NCBI GenBank assembly: GCA_009733775.1
Contig: WOGZ01000034.1
Location: 124,001 to 188,000, forward strand
Length of the DNA stretch: 64,000 bases
Source: Alectoria sarmentosa
Taxonomy: Eukaryota > Ascomycota > Lecanoromycetes > Lecanorales > Parmeliaceae
Direction: 5' to 3'
Positions within the stretch are counted from its first letter, which is position 1; every line of letters begins with the position of its first letter. Both the position numbers and the translations under genes were made by a program. This document shows, in pieces, positions 12,119 through 22,562 of this stretch. Below the pieces are notes generated by a model. It ran no database searches and was not told the DNA's origin. It saw only the letters and a list, made by a program, of their open reading frames with translations.

Positions 12119-12435
12119 GATAGCGGCAGTAACAAGAGGTGGATTGGATAGCGGAAGAGAGTGCCGATTCGTGTGCGCTAAAGCTTAGAGTTCGCAATTG
12201 ACCTCGATGGGTTGATTCTTTGAGGTTCACTGGAAAGTCAGTTGAAGCTCGATACTCTCTATCTAGACCTGTGAGAGGCTAAGCGCTGAGCGAAGCAGGA
12301 AGCTAGGTATCCTTTCGGGGGTTCCGCTTCGGGTGCTCTCCGTTTCTTAAGGCGGGTTCCTGGCTAAAAAGCTCCCCTGGAGAGGGCCCAAGCGCTAACG
12401 ATTGACGACGAGGTCGGACCCCAATTGAAGCACAG
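12119..12435. promoter_or_regulatory. shared divergent promoter region GNA1/TRM44
   Basis: The 317-nt interval between the two opposed start codons must contain both promoters and leaders. No canonical TATA box stands out. A GC-rich patch with CTTTCGGGGGTTCCGCTTCG lies at about 12312-12331. The boundaries come from the two start codons only. Confidence 0.5.
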
Positions 12436-14247
12436 ATGCCAACAAAGATTCTAAAAACTGACGACCTCACCGAAAGCACAGAAATTCATTCTCCACAACG
12501 GTTGCCAAACGAAGCATGGCTTCCAGTACTCCAGCACTCTTGCGAGTTCCCGCCCGACGTTTTTGAGTCTGTCTCTATCAATCTGCTTAAAAATCCAAAT
12601 ATCAACTCCAGTCTGCTCTTCCGAGCCGATATCCTCTATGACAGCCAAGACAATGAGCTCGCAGATGCACCACTGTCGGAAAAAGAGATAAATCAGGTGC
12701 ACCATTGGCTGGAAGAGTACAGGGTTCGAGATGGAGAGCTCCCTGGCTTCGAGGTCAAGAGGACCCTTATCCGGCGGATGATCCCTCGAAATCCTCAGTT
12801 GGACAAGCCGATTGCTCAGACGTGCCTTATGCTCCAATCTATTGGAAACCCTGAGAGTTTGAAGCGCTCCCTTGTCATCTACATGCCACATGCTGCTAGC
12901 ATCGACGAGGTGCCCTGGTACCACCCAAGGGTACAATCACTGGCCTACTTGCATTGCTGGATCCCAAATGCAACATCTGAAGCATCCCAAGGCACGGTCT
13001 CTCTACACTACCGCCTGTATCCTTCCGAGTCTTTCCCATTATCCTCGCGCCTTCTGCGGACGGGTCAGCATCTATTGACGACGATTCACAAACATGGCCA
13101 GGGCCAACTGACAGGCTATACTAAACGTGTACACCATGACCAGATAGTCTCACAGCAGCGGGTCCAGAACACTTATACAGAGCTCAAGCAGAGGCACGCT
13201 CAGAGACTATGTGACCACTGGGTCGAGAAGACGGAGCCGAGCAAGCATGTCTTCGAGGACCTGGGCATCGCAGCTTTCTTGATTGAGCTGTGGAAGGATA
13301 TGTACGATACGAAAGAAGACTTGGTCGACCAGGACAGAGACGGCCATACACAAAAATGTGGGGCTTTCCCAGGCTTTGTCGATATCGGGTGCGGCAATGG
13401 GGTGCTCGTTGATACACTGCTGCGCGAAGGATACTCAGGCTGGGGTTTCGATGCGCGCAGACGGAAGACATGGGATACATTTGATAGCTCAGTCCAAGAT
13501 CAGCTTAAAGAGATGATTCTCGTACCTCAACCGTTGTTCGAACTACAGCACGACTCTATGTACCCTACCTACGCCAATGGAGGCATACTATCAGAGGGGC
13601 TCTCTTCTGCGGCCACCACAGACAAACCCGTGGGCGATGTTCCGCCGTGGCACAATGGCATCTTCCCCCAGGGCACATTTATCATCTCTAATCACGCAGA
13701 TGAGCTTACGCCTTGGACACCTCTCCTTGCATCCATATCCTCCTCTCCTTTCCTTGCCATTCCTTGTTGCTCGCACAATCTGTCTGGTCTTCGCTTCCGC
13801 GCTCCGTCTGTCTTTAACAACAACTCTGCGGACGCACTAGCACCGTCCTACTTCGCTGCCCACATCAACAGATCCAAGTCCATAGCTATCGCCGTTGCCT
13901 GCCCAGACAACGAGGAGATATTTGGCCAGGGGCCGGAACAAGGCGACCTCAATGACCTCAAGGGCAAGGCTCGAGCAAAGCAACCCTCAGCTTATTCCAG
14001 CCTCTGCGATTGGGTTGCCCATCTGGCTGCAAGACTTGGCTACAAAGTGGAGAAGGAGATGTTGCGGATGCCTAGCACTAGGAACGTCGGGATTGTTGGT
14101 CGAGCGATGATGCTGGAATTCAAAGAAGAAGGATTAAGTACAAGGCGAGGAAGGGTCAGGGAAATAGTAATGAAGGAGAAAGCCGATGGCGTGCAGTGGG
14201 TTGAGAGGGCCAGGAGCCTGATGAGCGGCAAGGGTTCAGGGCATTGA
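12436..14247 (+). CDS. TRM44: tRNA (uracil-2'-O-)-methyltransferase Trm44
   Basis: AdoMet-dependent enzyme that makes 2'-O-methyluridine at position 44 of tRNA-Ser in the cytosol. It is a single exon of 603 codons, in the size range of the family. The AdoMet-binding motif is FVDIGCGNGVLVDTLL (about residues 314-329), followed by GYSGWGFDARRRKTWD. A second family block is SNHADELTPWTPLLA (about 417-431), then the hallmark IPCCSHNLSGLRFRAP (about 442-457). The C-terminal YSSLCDWVAHLAARLGYKVEKEMLRMPSTRN is also typical. The N-terminal 250 residues match the less conserved start of fungal Trm44, including LPNEAWLPVLQHSCEFPPDVF. The ATG at 12436 gives that N-terminus. No introns are needed. Confidence 0.93.
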   Translation: MPTKILKTDDLTESTEIHSPQRLPNEAWLPVLQHSCEFPPDVFESVSINLLKNPNINSSLLFRADILYDSQDNELADAPLSEKEINQVHHWLEEYRVRDGELPGFEVKRTLIRRMIPRNPQLDKPIAQTCLMLQSIGNPESLKRSLVIYMPHAASIDEVPWYHPRVQSLAYLHCWIPNATSEASQGTVSLHYRLYPSESFPLSSRLLRTGQHLLTTIHKHGQGQLTGYTKRVHHDQIVSQQRVQNTYTELKQRHAQRLCDHWVEKTEPSKHVFEDLGIAAFLIELWKDMYDTKEDLVDQDRDGHTQKCGAFPGFVDIGCGNGVLVDTLLREGYSGWGFDARRRKTWDTFDSSVQDQLKEMILVPQPLFELQHDSMYPTYANGGILSEGLSSAATTDKPVGDVPPWHNGIFPQGTFIISNHADELTPWTPLLASISSSPFLAIPCCSHNLSGLRFRAPSVFNNNSADALAPSYFAAHINRSKSIAIAVACPDNEEIFGQGPEQGDLNDLKGKARAKQPSAYSSLCDWVAHLAARLGYKVEKEMLRMPSTRNVGIVGRAMMLEFKEEGLSTRRGRVREIVMKEKADGVQWVERARSLMSGKGSGH

Positions 14248-15165
14248 TGTCGAACACGCATATTTAATCATCGCAAAACAGCAAGAAAACATACTTACGG
14301 AGGGTGCCTTGCCACTATTCTCCGCACAAGCCTGGTCAGCAGCCCTTTCAGAGGACTGATTCTAGCGTCGGGCGGGCTAGGTGCCAGAAAGAGTGGTATT
14401 TGAAACGATACAAATCCTCAAAATCGCAACACAATCATCATCAACGAGGGGGTTCTTCTGTTCTTTTACCTTTCTTTTAGAATACGTTGATCACGAATGA
14501 CATGTATTTTCCGGTTGATACCAAAATTCGACCCGAGAAGGGGGGGTGGGTTGTAATTCCTTCATCTGCCACTGTCTTTGATAGCTTGCCTGCGGTCCGA
14601 TCGCCAAATATTTCACAAAGCACAGAACCGAGGAAACTTTTTTGATCTACCAGGTATTACAGCTTTGAACCCGTGCTTTGTACATAGCTAACGAGGACAG
14701 CGAGGAAGACTGTCCTCGAGATACAGCAAAGAACATGGTGAATTTTACTTAGTTGCCCAGAATGCTGAGCCCCGTCCCTTAGCCAAGGGCCTGTCCAACG
14801 CCTTCTGCCGTCGACTCGGACTGTTCCAACCTCGAGACTGGTTGTGGAGGCCTCAGACCGCGTCTTAGACCAATACGACTTTTTGCGCCTGCACCTCTAT
14901 ATTTATGCCAAACGACGCGATGCTGAGGACCACCTTTGGTCGCAGCGTGAAAATCCGGCCCAGGTTCGAGACACGGTTCGAGAGGCAAATGAGCACCGAA
15001 AGGAAGCCATCCCCTGTAGAGAAGGGTTCGGCGATCCTTTGCCGCAGACGCGGTCAGTTTGTGAGAGTCTTCTCAATGGCAGAGTAACGGATGCCTATAA
15101 GAATACCATTGTCTGCGACCCAACACGGAAGAATTTCAAGGCTCTATTCATCCTGAGAGATTGAT
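14248..15165. other. intergenic, weak coding traces
   Basis: About 0.9 kb downstream of TRM44. Overlapping frames at 14844-15164 and 14905-15087 (+) look faintly protein-like; the last reads DPTRKNFKALF just before the next frame opens. They may be an eroded 5' part of the degenerate gene(s) at 15.2-16.4 kb, but I cannot prove it. Confidence 0.35.
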
Positions 15166-15759
15166 ATGGCGCACTCGTATTCCTCGGCCGGAGCTTGTCC
15201 GAAGACTTTGAGGGAGCGCATTGCCGTTTTTCCCCCTCTGGTCAGTGAAGCGACCAAAGCTCCTTTGGAAATATCGAGGCAGGAATTGAGCCTTGCCACC
15301 ACTTTGCAAGCCTTTCTTCCGCGTACCATAAGATTTGACTCGCTCGAGATTGAAGTTCTCGCGAAGTCCAACAGCACAGCTGGTGATTCGTTGCTTTGGT
15401 TGGTGAGCCAGCTTAATGATCCAAATCAAGTATTCTTAAGCGGTCTACCTAAGCTACTGGACGGGCTACAGTGGTTGATTCGCAGTGATCGTAAACAACG
15501 AGAACGACTTTTGTCGCAGATAGCCAGCCTGATATCAAACATGGCCGTCCTGAGTGAGCTGCAGCGTCAGTTTTACCTTTTGCTTGAGCCTCAACAAATC
15601 TCTTTTGCACCCCAATCGGCGGTGGAAGCAAAGTATGTGATGATGATGGCACTAATCGCGCGCATCACTGTTGCAATATCAGGAGCTATCGAGGTCGCAG
15701 AATTAGGAACTCCCTCGAATAAATATAATTCCCTTCCGAAAGGCGACCAACTGCGGTGA
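15166..15759 (+). CDS. hypothetical protein or gene remnant
   Basis: A 197-codon frame, predicted mostly helical, with segments such as LEISRQELSLATTLQAFLP, LLWLVSQLNDPNQVF, LLSQIASLISNMAVL and ALIARITVAISGAIEV. I do not recognise the family. It begins two nucleotides after the stop of an overlapping upstream frame that ends KNFKALFILRD and lies 260 nt before the clearly degenerate gene at 16.0 kb. It may therefore be the middle of one decayed multi-exon gene rather than a complete gene. No promoter or splice evidence decides this. Confidence 0.4.
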   Translation: MAHSYSSAGACPKTLRERIAVFPPLVSEATKAPLEISRQELSLATTLQAFLPRTIRFDSLEIEVLAKSNSTAGDSLLWLVSQLNDPNQVFLSGLPKLLDGLQWLIRSDRKQRERLLSQIASLISNMAVLSELQRQFYLLLEPQQISFAPQSAVEAKYVMMMALIARITVAISGAIEVAELGTPSNKYNSLPKGDQLR

Positions 15760-16017
15760 CTTATGTGGAAATGCGAAGAGCAGAGGGGACTTAAATCAAT
15801 TCTAGCAACAAGTTAGCAAGCACGCAAAAACGTTATGGCACTAGATTGCACGGACTGTTAAATAATCTCGTGAAGCACCGCGAACTACGAAGGACTCCTA
15901 ATAGAGCGAACCTGACCCAGCAGTGGAATTAGGAGAGGACTCTCCACCAAAAAAATGTGGAATATATTTCCCAACCGAGAACCTTAAGAACGCGCTGAGC
16001 GCACTCTGGAAGCGGAA

Positions 16018-16438
16018 TTGTCTGTACAGCCGGAGATAGACCCCAAAACTCGCGGACTCGCAGCGGCTCCCGCATCATCGTATGATCACAATGAAGAGAA
16101 AGACTCCCGACAAGCGGCTTCACTGCCGAAATTGCTCGTGGGCAAGAGAGGCTGTACAGCATTCTCCACTGTCTTCCGTCCGCCGACTGAGGATGGCGTC
16201 CCTGACGGGCTCCAATGGTCTGAGTTCCTCCATGCAACATCTTCGGTGGGCTTCTCGGTGTCGAAGTTTCAAGCGTCTATGCGGGCGTTCTCTCCCCAGC
16301 GACGAGTCTCTTGAAAGAAGTATCATCATTTATGAGACTCACCCTGTTGGTAAGATACCCTTCGTGATTGGAAGAAGGTATGGTCAGCGCTCGGAAAGGG
16401 CCTATGGTTGGACTGCAGATAGCTTTGTTAGAGTATAA
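16018..16438 (+). pseudogene. decayed C-terminal domain of an uncharacterised Pezizomycotina protein family
   Basis: Two frames are needed to read one recognisable domain. The first gives AFSTVFRPPTEDGVPDG, then LQWSEFLHATSSVGFSVSKF and SMRAFSPQ. The second, after a frame change near 16,305-16,320, gives LERSIIIYETHPVGKIPFVI and GRRYGQRSERAYGWTADSF up to a stop at 16,438. From memory, this combination (W-x-D/E-FLHAM..GF, then ERSI..HEPHP..KIP, R..GRR..RAYGW) is the usual C-terminus of a large, functionally uncharacterised family repeated in many Pezizomycotina genomes. The frameshift and absence of a contiguous upstream gene argue for a pseudogene; a short intron cannot be wholly excluded. 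Confidence 0.6.
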
Positions 16439-18243
16439 CTTGCAGGTCACAATTATTATTTTCCTCCTGCTTGTTTAGTTCCTGAGCATCCGAGAAATCC
16501 AATTCTCATTAAAAACAGACAAATGCTTGAGGAATCTTCTGGCTTATCGTCAGCTTACCCTTCCACTATTTCCCCCTTTTTTCAAGCCTTGCCTAGGAGG
16601 ATGAATTTGATGTATTGTCTTTGCCCTGAGCGCTAGCCCACCAAAATTCATAATAAAAATACTTGGTCTTTCTCTGCACATCTGCAAGCTTCACCTTGGG
16701 AAAGAGGAACATATGTTTCGATATTATTCTGGTAGCAGAAAAGCCGACTGCACAGGTATGGTCATCTCGCTTATGACTAACTAGCCAAATCCGAATTCAG
16801 TGAGTCCAAAGTCCAAGTGCCAGACCTAGGCATCAAGGACGCAGAACGGTTACAAAGTCCGATTTTGACTGAAAAGATATGGCTGTACAACATCAAGTGT
16901 TCTTGACCCAGCGAAATATGTGGTTGTTCATATCCTAGAAAACATCGTATCGCGGCAGACTCTCGGGTATGGAACGCAGGAGAATGCAATAGAGACCATC
17001 ATCGCACCACAGAACTAGAAGGACGAAAGGTCTCTACCATTCTCAACATTATAGACGTAAACAATGCGAATCGACAGGCACTCGAGATGTCCAGTCTATA
17101 ACGTTTATTACAAATGCAGGCAGGCGCTGGTTGTGCGGGCGTTGCTCAGTACAGGAGCTCATAGGATCGGATGAAGCACTCGACGATTTGGTGTTGAGGT
17201 GAAGCCGTACAATCGCTTTTGAAGCCTCGTCAAGAGAGCGTGGGATGGGAGGTCGTTGGGACTGCCAAGAGAGACTAATCTAGATCTTACAAACACAAAG
17301 ACGGATGCCAAGATATACGAAATGTACCCCGAAATCACCTCGGATCAGGTCTAACTGGGGTGGTCGCTGCCCTATTGTCGCGTGATTGAGGTGACAATTG
17401 CGTACGCTTTCTACTCTCGCGTAGAAGCCCGAGGTCAAGTCCTCATCGAAGTTTCACACAGCAAAGATAAGGCAAGAAGCTACGCAGTATGATTTTGGAA
17501 AATGGCAGGCAGGGCATGCGTACTCTATGGGTATGCGAATTCGGTAAATATGGATCCAAAAGGGGTGCTCTTTTAGCACGTCCTTCCCATGGCGGACTTC
17601 TTCTTAACACTCGTAGATAGAAGGCGAAGCGGTGTGTGGTGTCTTCTTCTTACGCGAGGTGGTGCCCGGGTTTGAGCGAGAAAGCAATTCCCTAGATGAG
17701 AATGATATATTGTTATTCGAATCTACAAAAGGATGATTTTTTTGGGGGTGAATTAGCATTCAAGGTACGTGGAACTGTTCGTGGCAAATGGGCATACGTA
17801 TAACTTTCTGTCAGTATTAGGGTACAGGGTCGTAGAGGGGGTGAAAGAGAGGGTGACTGAGGGAGTTGTAGAGGTAGGAGAAAGAGGGAAAGGAAGAATT
17901 GGGGCCCTCGGGCTTTAGGGAAGGGAGGAGGGGGATATTTCTGGAGGAGGAGTGGGCCGGTCAGTCATGTAACATGTTCTGGGCAGTCCACCGATTTCAA
18001 CTAGATGAGACCAGAAACAGAGGATAGCCGTCCCCGTACTCGTAAGAGAAGCAGTTGATCGCAATCCGCAGGTTAAATGTTCGAGTCCTCAGCTCGCTCG
18101 CGGGCGTTTCTCGGCTGATAGATAATCCGGTATTGGCGCTAAATCTTAGTGTATACGGTATCCGAAGCGAGTTTCGCATCCACAAAGCCCTATTCCCAAC
18201 TCAAGGATTCAGAAGAACAACATATCAACGCAACACCAGCATC
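16439..18243. other. gene-poor stretch containing a dispersed repeat copy
   Basis: About 1.8 kb with no supportable gene. It includes the repeat copy at about 17,310-17,445 described separately and a GA-rich patch at 17,840-17,960. The last 150 nt form the leader of the eS4 gene. A tRNA-like GTTCGAGTCCT at about 18,079 has no matching stems. Confidence 0.45.
17309..17445 (+). repeat. dispersed repeat copy A
   Basis: This block resembles the stretch at about 44,771-44,925 in the same orientation. Shared landmarks in order are GCCAAGAT, GAAATGTACCCC, ATCACC/CTCACC, then exactly TGCCCTATTGTCGCGT, then GAG-TGA and, further on, GCCCGAGG. Intervening bases differ, so the copies are old. The identity of the element is unknown; a solo LTR or a MITE fragment are the obvious options. 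Confidence 0.6.
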
Positions 18244-19396
18244 ATGGGCCGCGGACCGTCAGTAAAGCCTTCCTCTCCTCCTCTGCTTTGATTGCGACTA
18301 AATCCTCAATACGTGAATACTGATGCGACGTCGTGTACAGAAAAAAACACCAGAAGCGCTTAAGTGCACCATCACACTGGCTGCTCGATAAGTTGTCGGG
18401 TGCCTATGCCCCGAAGGCTTCGTGAGTTGCGAGAGCGAATACTTGTTGCTGCTACGCTAACTTGTTAGACCTGGTCCTCATAAAAAGCGAGACTGTCTCC
18501 CTGTCATCGTCTTCCTCCGCAATCGGTTCTTGCTCCTTATCAGTCTTTACTTCAGATCACTGACTAACATATTCTCCAGATTGAAATACGCCCTGAATTA
18601 TCGTGAGACTAAAGCTATCCTTATGCAACGCCTCCTCAAGATCGATGGCAAGGTTCGGACCGACGCTACATATCCCGCTGGGTTCATGGACGTTGTCACC
18701 ATAGAAAAAACTGGCGAGAACTTTCGTCTAGTCTATGACACTAAGGGGCGCTTTACAGTCCACCGTATCAGCGCGCAAGAGGCTGAGTACAAGCTTGGCA
18801 AGGTTAAAAAGGTGCAGGTTGGAAAAGGTGGGATACCCTACTGTGTTACGCACGACGGACGAACGTAAGGTCTCCCCATTTGCTAGCCGATGAAATCAAT
18901 CTGGGTAGTGGAGCAAGATACTAAGATGCAGGTGCTGTTAGAATCCGCTATCCTGACCCTCTCATCAAAGTGAATGACACGGTCAAGCTCGAGCTTGCGA
19001 CGGGCAAGATATCGGAGACAATTAAGGTACTCCTAATGTTCTCTCTTACGAATGACTGGAAGCTGATGTCGTAGTTTGATACCGGTGTTATTGCTATGGC
19101 TACAGGGGGCCGGAACATAGGTCGTGTTGGTGTAATTACGCACCGTGAGCGCCACGATGGCGGTTTCAATATCGTACATATCAAGGATGCCATTGACAAT
19201 TCGTTTGCTACAAGAGAGGCTAATGTCTTCGTCATTGGCGGTGACAAGCCGTGGATTAGTCTGCCTAAAGGCAAGGGTGTACAGGTAAGCCGAGTGTCTG
19301 GGCAATTTAGCAAGGGTATCCTCTGACCTAACCTCACAGCTTACGATTGCCGAAGAAAGAGATCGTCGCAGGGCTCATGCAATTGCTGGTCATTGA
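18244..19396 (+). CDS. RPS4: 40S ribosomal protein eS4
   Basis: Small-subunit ribosomal protein eS4 (KOW and S4-like domains). Seven exons join in frame: 18244-18257, 18341-18421, 18469-18525, 18580-18864, 18942-19026, 19075-19284 and 19340-19396, giving 262 residues, the family length. Exon 1 encodes only MGRG and part of P. Later exons give KKHQKRLSAPSHWLLDKL, PGPHKKRDCLPVIVFLRNR, TYPAGFMDVVTIEKTGENF, IRYPDPLIKVNDTV, TGGRNIGRVGVITHRERH and ending LTIAEERDRRRAHAIAGH. Exon 5 starts after GCTGTTAG at 18,941, which restores RTIRYPDP. All introns have GT/AG ends. The gene is intact with no frame breaks. It lies tail to tail with a broken uL2 gene. Confidence 0.95.
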
Positions 19397-19912
19397 ATGG
19401 ATGATTTCGGGGGGTTGGGTTTCTACATAGCCTTGCTCGCTTAGAGTACTCTAGCCTCTTGGCCGCTCAGAGAGCTACAACCCGTCGAATTCCAACTCGT
19501 ATTGAAGATCGTTCTGGGTCGACTTTCACGAGTCGTGCAAGCCTGTTGAAATGTAACGGACCTCGTCAGAGAGTAGGCAGCTGTAGCCAAAAGGGACTCC
19601 GTATAAGGATGCCCATAGCATTGTAAGGACATCGAGACCGAGAACGCGACAGGCATATGTAGATGGGAGATGAGTACAAAGATTGAAAGATAGCAAAGAG
19701 TCGGGGAGGGAAAACCCACGAGGGGCAGCAGTTCTACCGCATGAAGTAATCCACCTGCGCACATGGTACGATTGCTGATAAGAAGAGTATTATAGAATAG
19801 GAAAGTATCGTAGTGTAAGCGAATATCGCGGAATAGGATTATGCTCTCATCTCATCTCATCTCGACTGTCTGTAATGACTACCGGCTACAACTCTGCCAC
19901 GGATCCACTCCT
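19397..19912. other. intergenic between eS4 and uL2 remnant
   Basis: About 516 nt between the two ribosomal protein loci, expected to hold eS4 3' sequences. I see no gene. A short CTCAT reiteration lies at about 19,845-19,862. Confidence 0.4.
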
Positions 19913-20484
19913 CTAGTCCCTGGTCTTCTGCGTGCCTCTCAACAGACCTGTCCTCCTTGCAGCAATCAACCCAGCCTTCTGACCCTGACTTGCCTGCCTC
20001 GAGATCGTAGAAGCCTTGCCAATATGTTGATGATTGCCTCCACCATGAGGATGATCGACCGGATTCATAGCCACGCCTTTCGTCTTGGGCCGACAGTTCC
20101 TCTTGACCGCAAACATGTGTTTCGCTCGCGAGGCCTTGAGAAGCGGCTTATCCCTGTCGCCGCCTCCTGCAACTGTTTCAACCATACCGCGCATGGTGTT
20201 GGGTAGCACTTTCTTTGCGCCGCTGGGAAGCTTCACCCGTGTGGCGCCCGAATCGAGATTGTGGCCAATCACTGTGACGTAGTTCCCGACGTGCGGCCAA
20301 AGATGAACGTCCTCTTCTCAAGCTTGAAGTGGTAAGGCTGCCACAGTAGGTCAGTATCCCAAAGACAGTAAAGAGCGATTGAAGGTCCGTACGCTTCTGC
20401 AGACAACGCGGGCGAGGGGGGCTCCGCGGCCAGAGTCATGAATCATGTCCTTAACAACTTCTCGGATGTAACCATTGCGTTCAG
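19913..20484 (-). pseudogene. 60S ribosomal protein uL2 (L8/L2) pseudogene
   Basis: The minus strand carries exon-like pieces of cytosolic uL2. The first starts at 20,484 after TTGGCTAAG and reads AERNGYIREVVKDMIHDSGR, then GAPLARVVCRS. After a GTACGG..GGCAG intron-like segment comes PYHFKLEKRTFIF. The next residues jump straight to GRTSGNYVTVIGHN, skipping about 50 family residues (the MYTGQFIYAGK..VGNVLP..EGTIVSNVEEK region). A missing base in GGAAAC puts a stop at about 20,270. The remaining 119 codons to 19,913 are well preserved (LPSGAKKVLPN, GVAMNPVDHPHGGGNHQHIG, KAGLIAARRTGLLRGTQK). No N-terminal exon (MGRVIRNQRKG) was found. An internal deletion, a frameshift and a missing first exon make it a pseudogene; the real uL2 gene must be elsewhere. 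Confidence 0.8.
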
Positions 20485-21213
20485 CTTAGCCAATTAATAC
20501 TTGTGTTCTTCACGTTCGAAAAGCCAGGTACAAAATTAAGTGGTCTAAGTGCCACGCCCTGAAATGTACTTTCCGCAACAAAAAGTCGAAGCTGAGGAAG
20601 CAGGCCAAGCGCAAAGTCCCGTCCCGATTGTGGTCATTTGCGTCATTTGCGAATTGATATTGCCTTGCTGCGAGACTCGTAGGAGCATATGCCGGAAAGG
20701 TTTGTAGGGACTTCAAAGTTCCGAGAAATAAGATCCTTGCGGCAGTATGCCCCAGCAACAAGTCCAATCCAGTACATCAAGCCAGATCCCGCACATCATG
20801 TCGCTGTTGCTACGCCCCGTCTTGAACACGACCGAGATTCTCCCGAGGTGCAGATGAGGAGCAAACAGAGAAACGGACGGGTTGCGGCTGCGGCTGCGGC
20901 GAACGATCCTGAGCGCAACGTAGCGGTCATATAGAGAGTGAAGAACAATTGGAGGGTTCTGGGGTTCCTGAGAAAGTGGAAAATAGCCTAGTAATCGCGA
21001 TGGAAGTGGTCTGTGTTGGGACCCACAGCCATAAAACGATCTCCGTCGCGAGCGCAGTCGACATTGATGGGACTGTGCATTCTTTTGATCATTTAAGAGG
21101 TTTGTAAGCGGTGGACGAGGAAGGGGCAGATTCCCGGGGTTCGGCTCGGTTTCCAGCTCAAATGGCTCTTGCTGTGCGTGTGAAAAAGAACAGCAACAGG
21201 GAGCAATTATGAA
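20485..21213. other. intergenic, uL2 5' side and TYW3 3' side
   Basis: About 730 nt. The expected first exon of uL2 is not visible here. A GCTGCGGCTGCGGC run occurs at about 20,885. No supportable gene. Confidence 0.4.
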
Positions 21214-22314
21214 TCAATGCGGTGGCGAAGAGCCCAAAAGTCCAGCATTGCCTGTGTTTCCATCGATATCAGACTCCGAAAAGCCATCGACTTCTTGATT
21301 CATCTGCGCCTTTCGCAAAGTCTGCTGCTGCTTCAGTCCTTCCGCCCTCTTCCTTTCCTGCCTGCTTTTGCTATCTTCCCACGTCTGCCGCAGGCCCTCC
21401 TCTCTCTTGAAGAGATCTTGCTCAAACCTCCGGATCCTTTCTGTGTTTATCCTGAACCTTTCATTCGCAATGCAGGTTAAAAGCTCCAGATACTCCTCGC
21501 TTACAATCCTAGTAATGTACTCTGCACTTTCGTTCCCGTCTTCTTCATTCTGCGTGCGTCTTGGTATGACTCCAACTAGCGATTCGAAAGCCAGACCAGC
21601 TGTCCGTATAGCAACCATAGGAAAGGCATTAGAATCGTCCAAATTCTTGAGGCTCTGTATACCGCTTTCTCGAAAGCCGGCGCTGATCGCTGCTGCGAGA
21701 ATGGGTTGGGCATGGTGTAGGGAAGCGGTCATGACGTGGAGGATCTGCGCTTCTTGTCAGTATTGGCAGAAATATCGTACTTTCAAATAGCATCCAGTGA
21801 ACTTGCCCTTACTGCTGGATCTTCTACATACCATAGGCTCAAACTGAAACTTTACAAGCCGCATTTCATCAACCTCCACACCGAGAGCCAGAGTCTCATT
21901 TTGCGATCCTACAGAACCCAAGCCCAGAACGTCTGGTAGACTCTCCTTCCATTCGCTCTTCTTGGACAGCTCAACCAGCTCATGGCTCACAAAAAGCCAT
22001 TTTCCTCCCATCCCTTTCCCCCCGGGCACAGCGGCCTGTTCTGACCCCTTAATGTTCTTAGCATCTCCTCTATTCCCATGCCCTCTGCCCTGCTTTCTAC
22101 CCTCAAGAAACACAGTCACTCGTCCTGCACAGGAACTTGTGGTCACTACGCCCTCCAACGCATTGATGCGATCAATGAGAGGCTTAATCGCTGCGTCAAC
22201 GGAGCCTTTGGGGGAGAGGTCCGTGTAAGTAGATTCGGGGGTGGAGAGTGAAGCAAGGATGGCGTTCTTTTGGGCCGTGAACGAGAGAGGGAGAGGGACC
22301 ATTTGGTTTCTCAC
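21214..22314 (-). CDS. TYW3: tRNA wybutosine-synthesizing protein 3 (Tyw3)
   Basis: AdoMet-dependent methyltransferase of the wybutosine pathway, acting on the modified G37 of tRNA-Phe in the cytosol. Two exons: 22314-21832 and 21744-21214, giving 337 residues. Exon 1 has FTAQKNAILASL, then the family signature VVTTSSCAGRVTVFLEG (residues about 56-72), GGKWLFVSHELV and LVKFQFEPM. The junction gives FEPMILHVMTASLHHAQPIL, typical of Tyw3. Exon 2 has AAISAGFRESGIQSL, then AIRTAGLAFESLVG and a long charged helix near the C-terminus (RFEQDLFKREEGLRQTW and onward) that may be coiled coil. The intron is 87 nt (GTATGT..GCGCAG). It is divergent from the DUF2461 gene, 248 nt between starts. Confidence 0.93.
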
Positions 22315-22562
22315 GCATCATCGATTCGCGAAAAGCCAGAAATTGTCGAAGAAAGAAAGAAAGAAATGATTCTTGCTATTCCGGTTAGGCGGCTAAACTA
22401 TGGTGATGTCACGCGCCGACGCGTTTTGGTCTTCAAAGTCGAGGAAGCTCAACTCTAATTTGCAGCACACATTCTACCGCCGCGGTACGTACCAAGCATA
22501 GCTCCAATTGCTTCGACTCGCTCCGTGAGCACTTTTCGAATCCTCCTGCCCAAGCACACAAC
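22315..22562. promoter_or_regulatory. shared divergent promoter region TYW3/DUF2461 gene
   Basis: The 248-nt interval between the two opposed start codons contains both promoters. It includes a (GAAA)-type run at about 22,346-22,366 and a palindromic CCGCCGCGG near 22,483. No TATA box was identified. Confidence 0.45.

Noticed and set aside
18060..18100. tRNA T-arm (GTTCGAGTCCT)
   Set aside because: The flanking bases do not form a T-stem and no acceptor or anticodon arms can be drawn around it.
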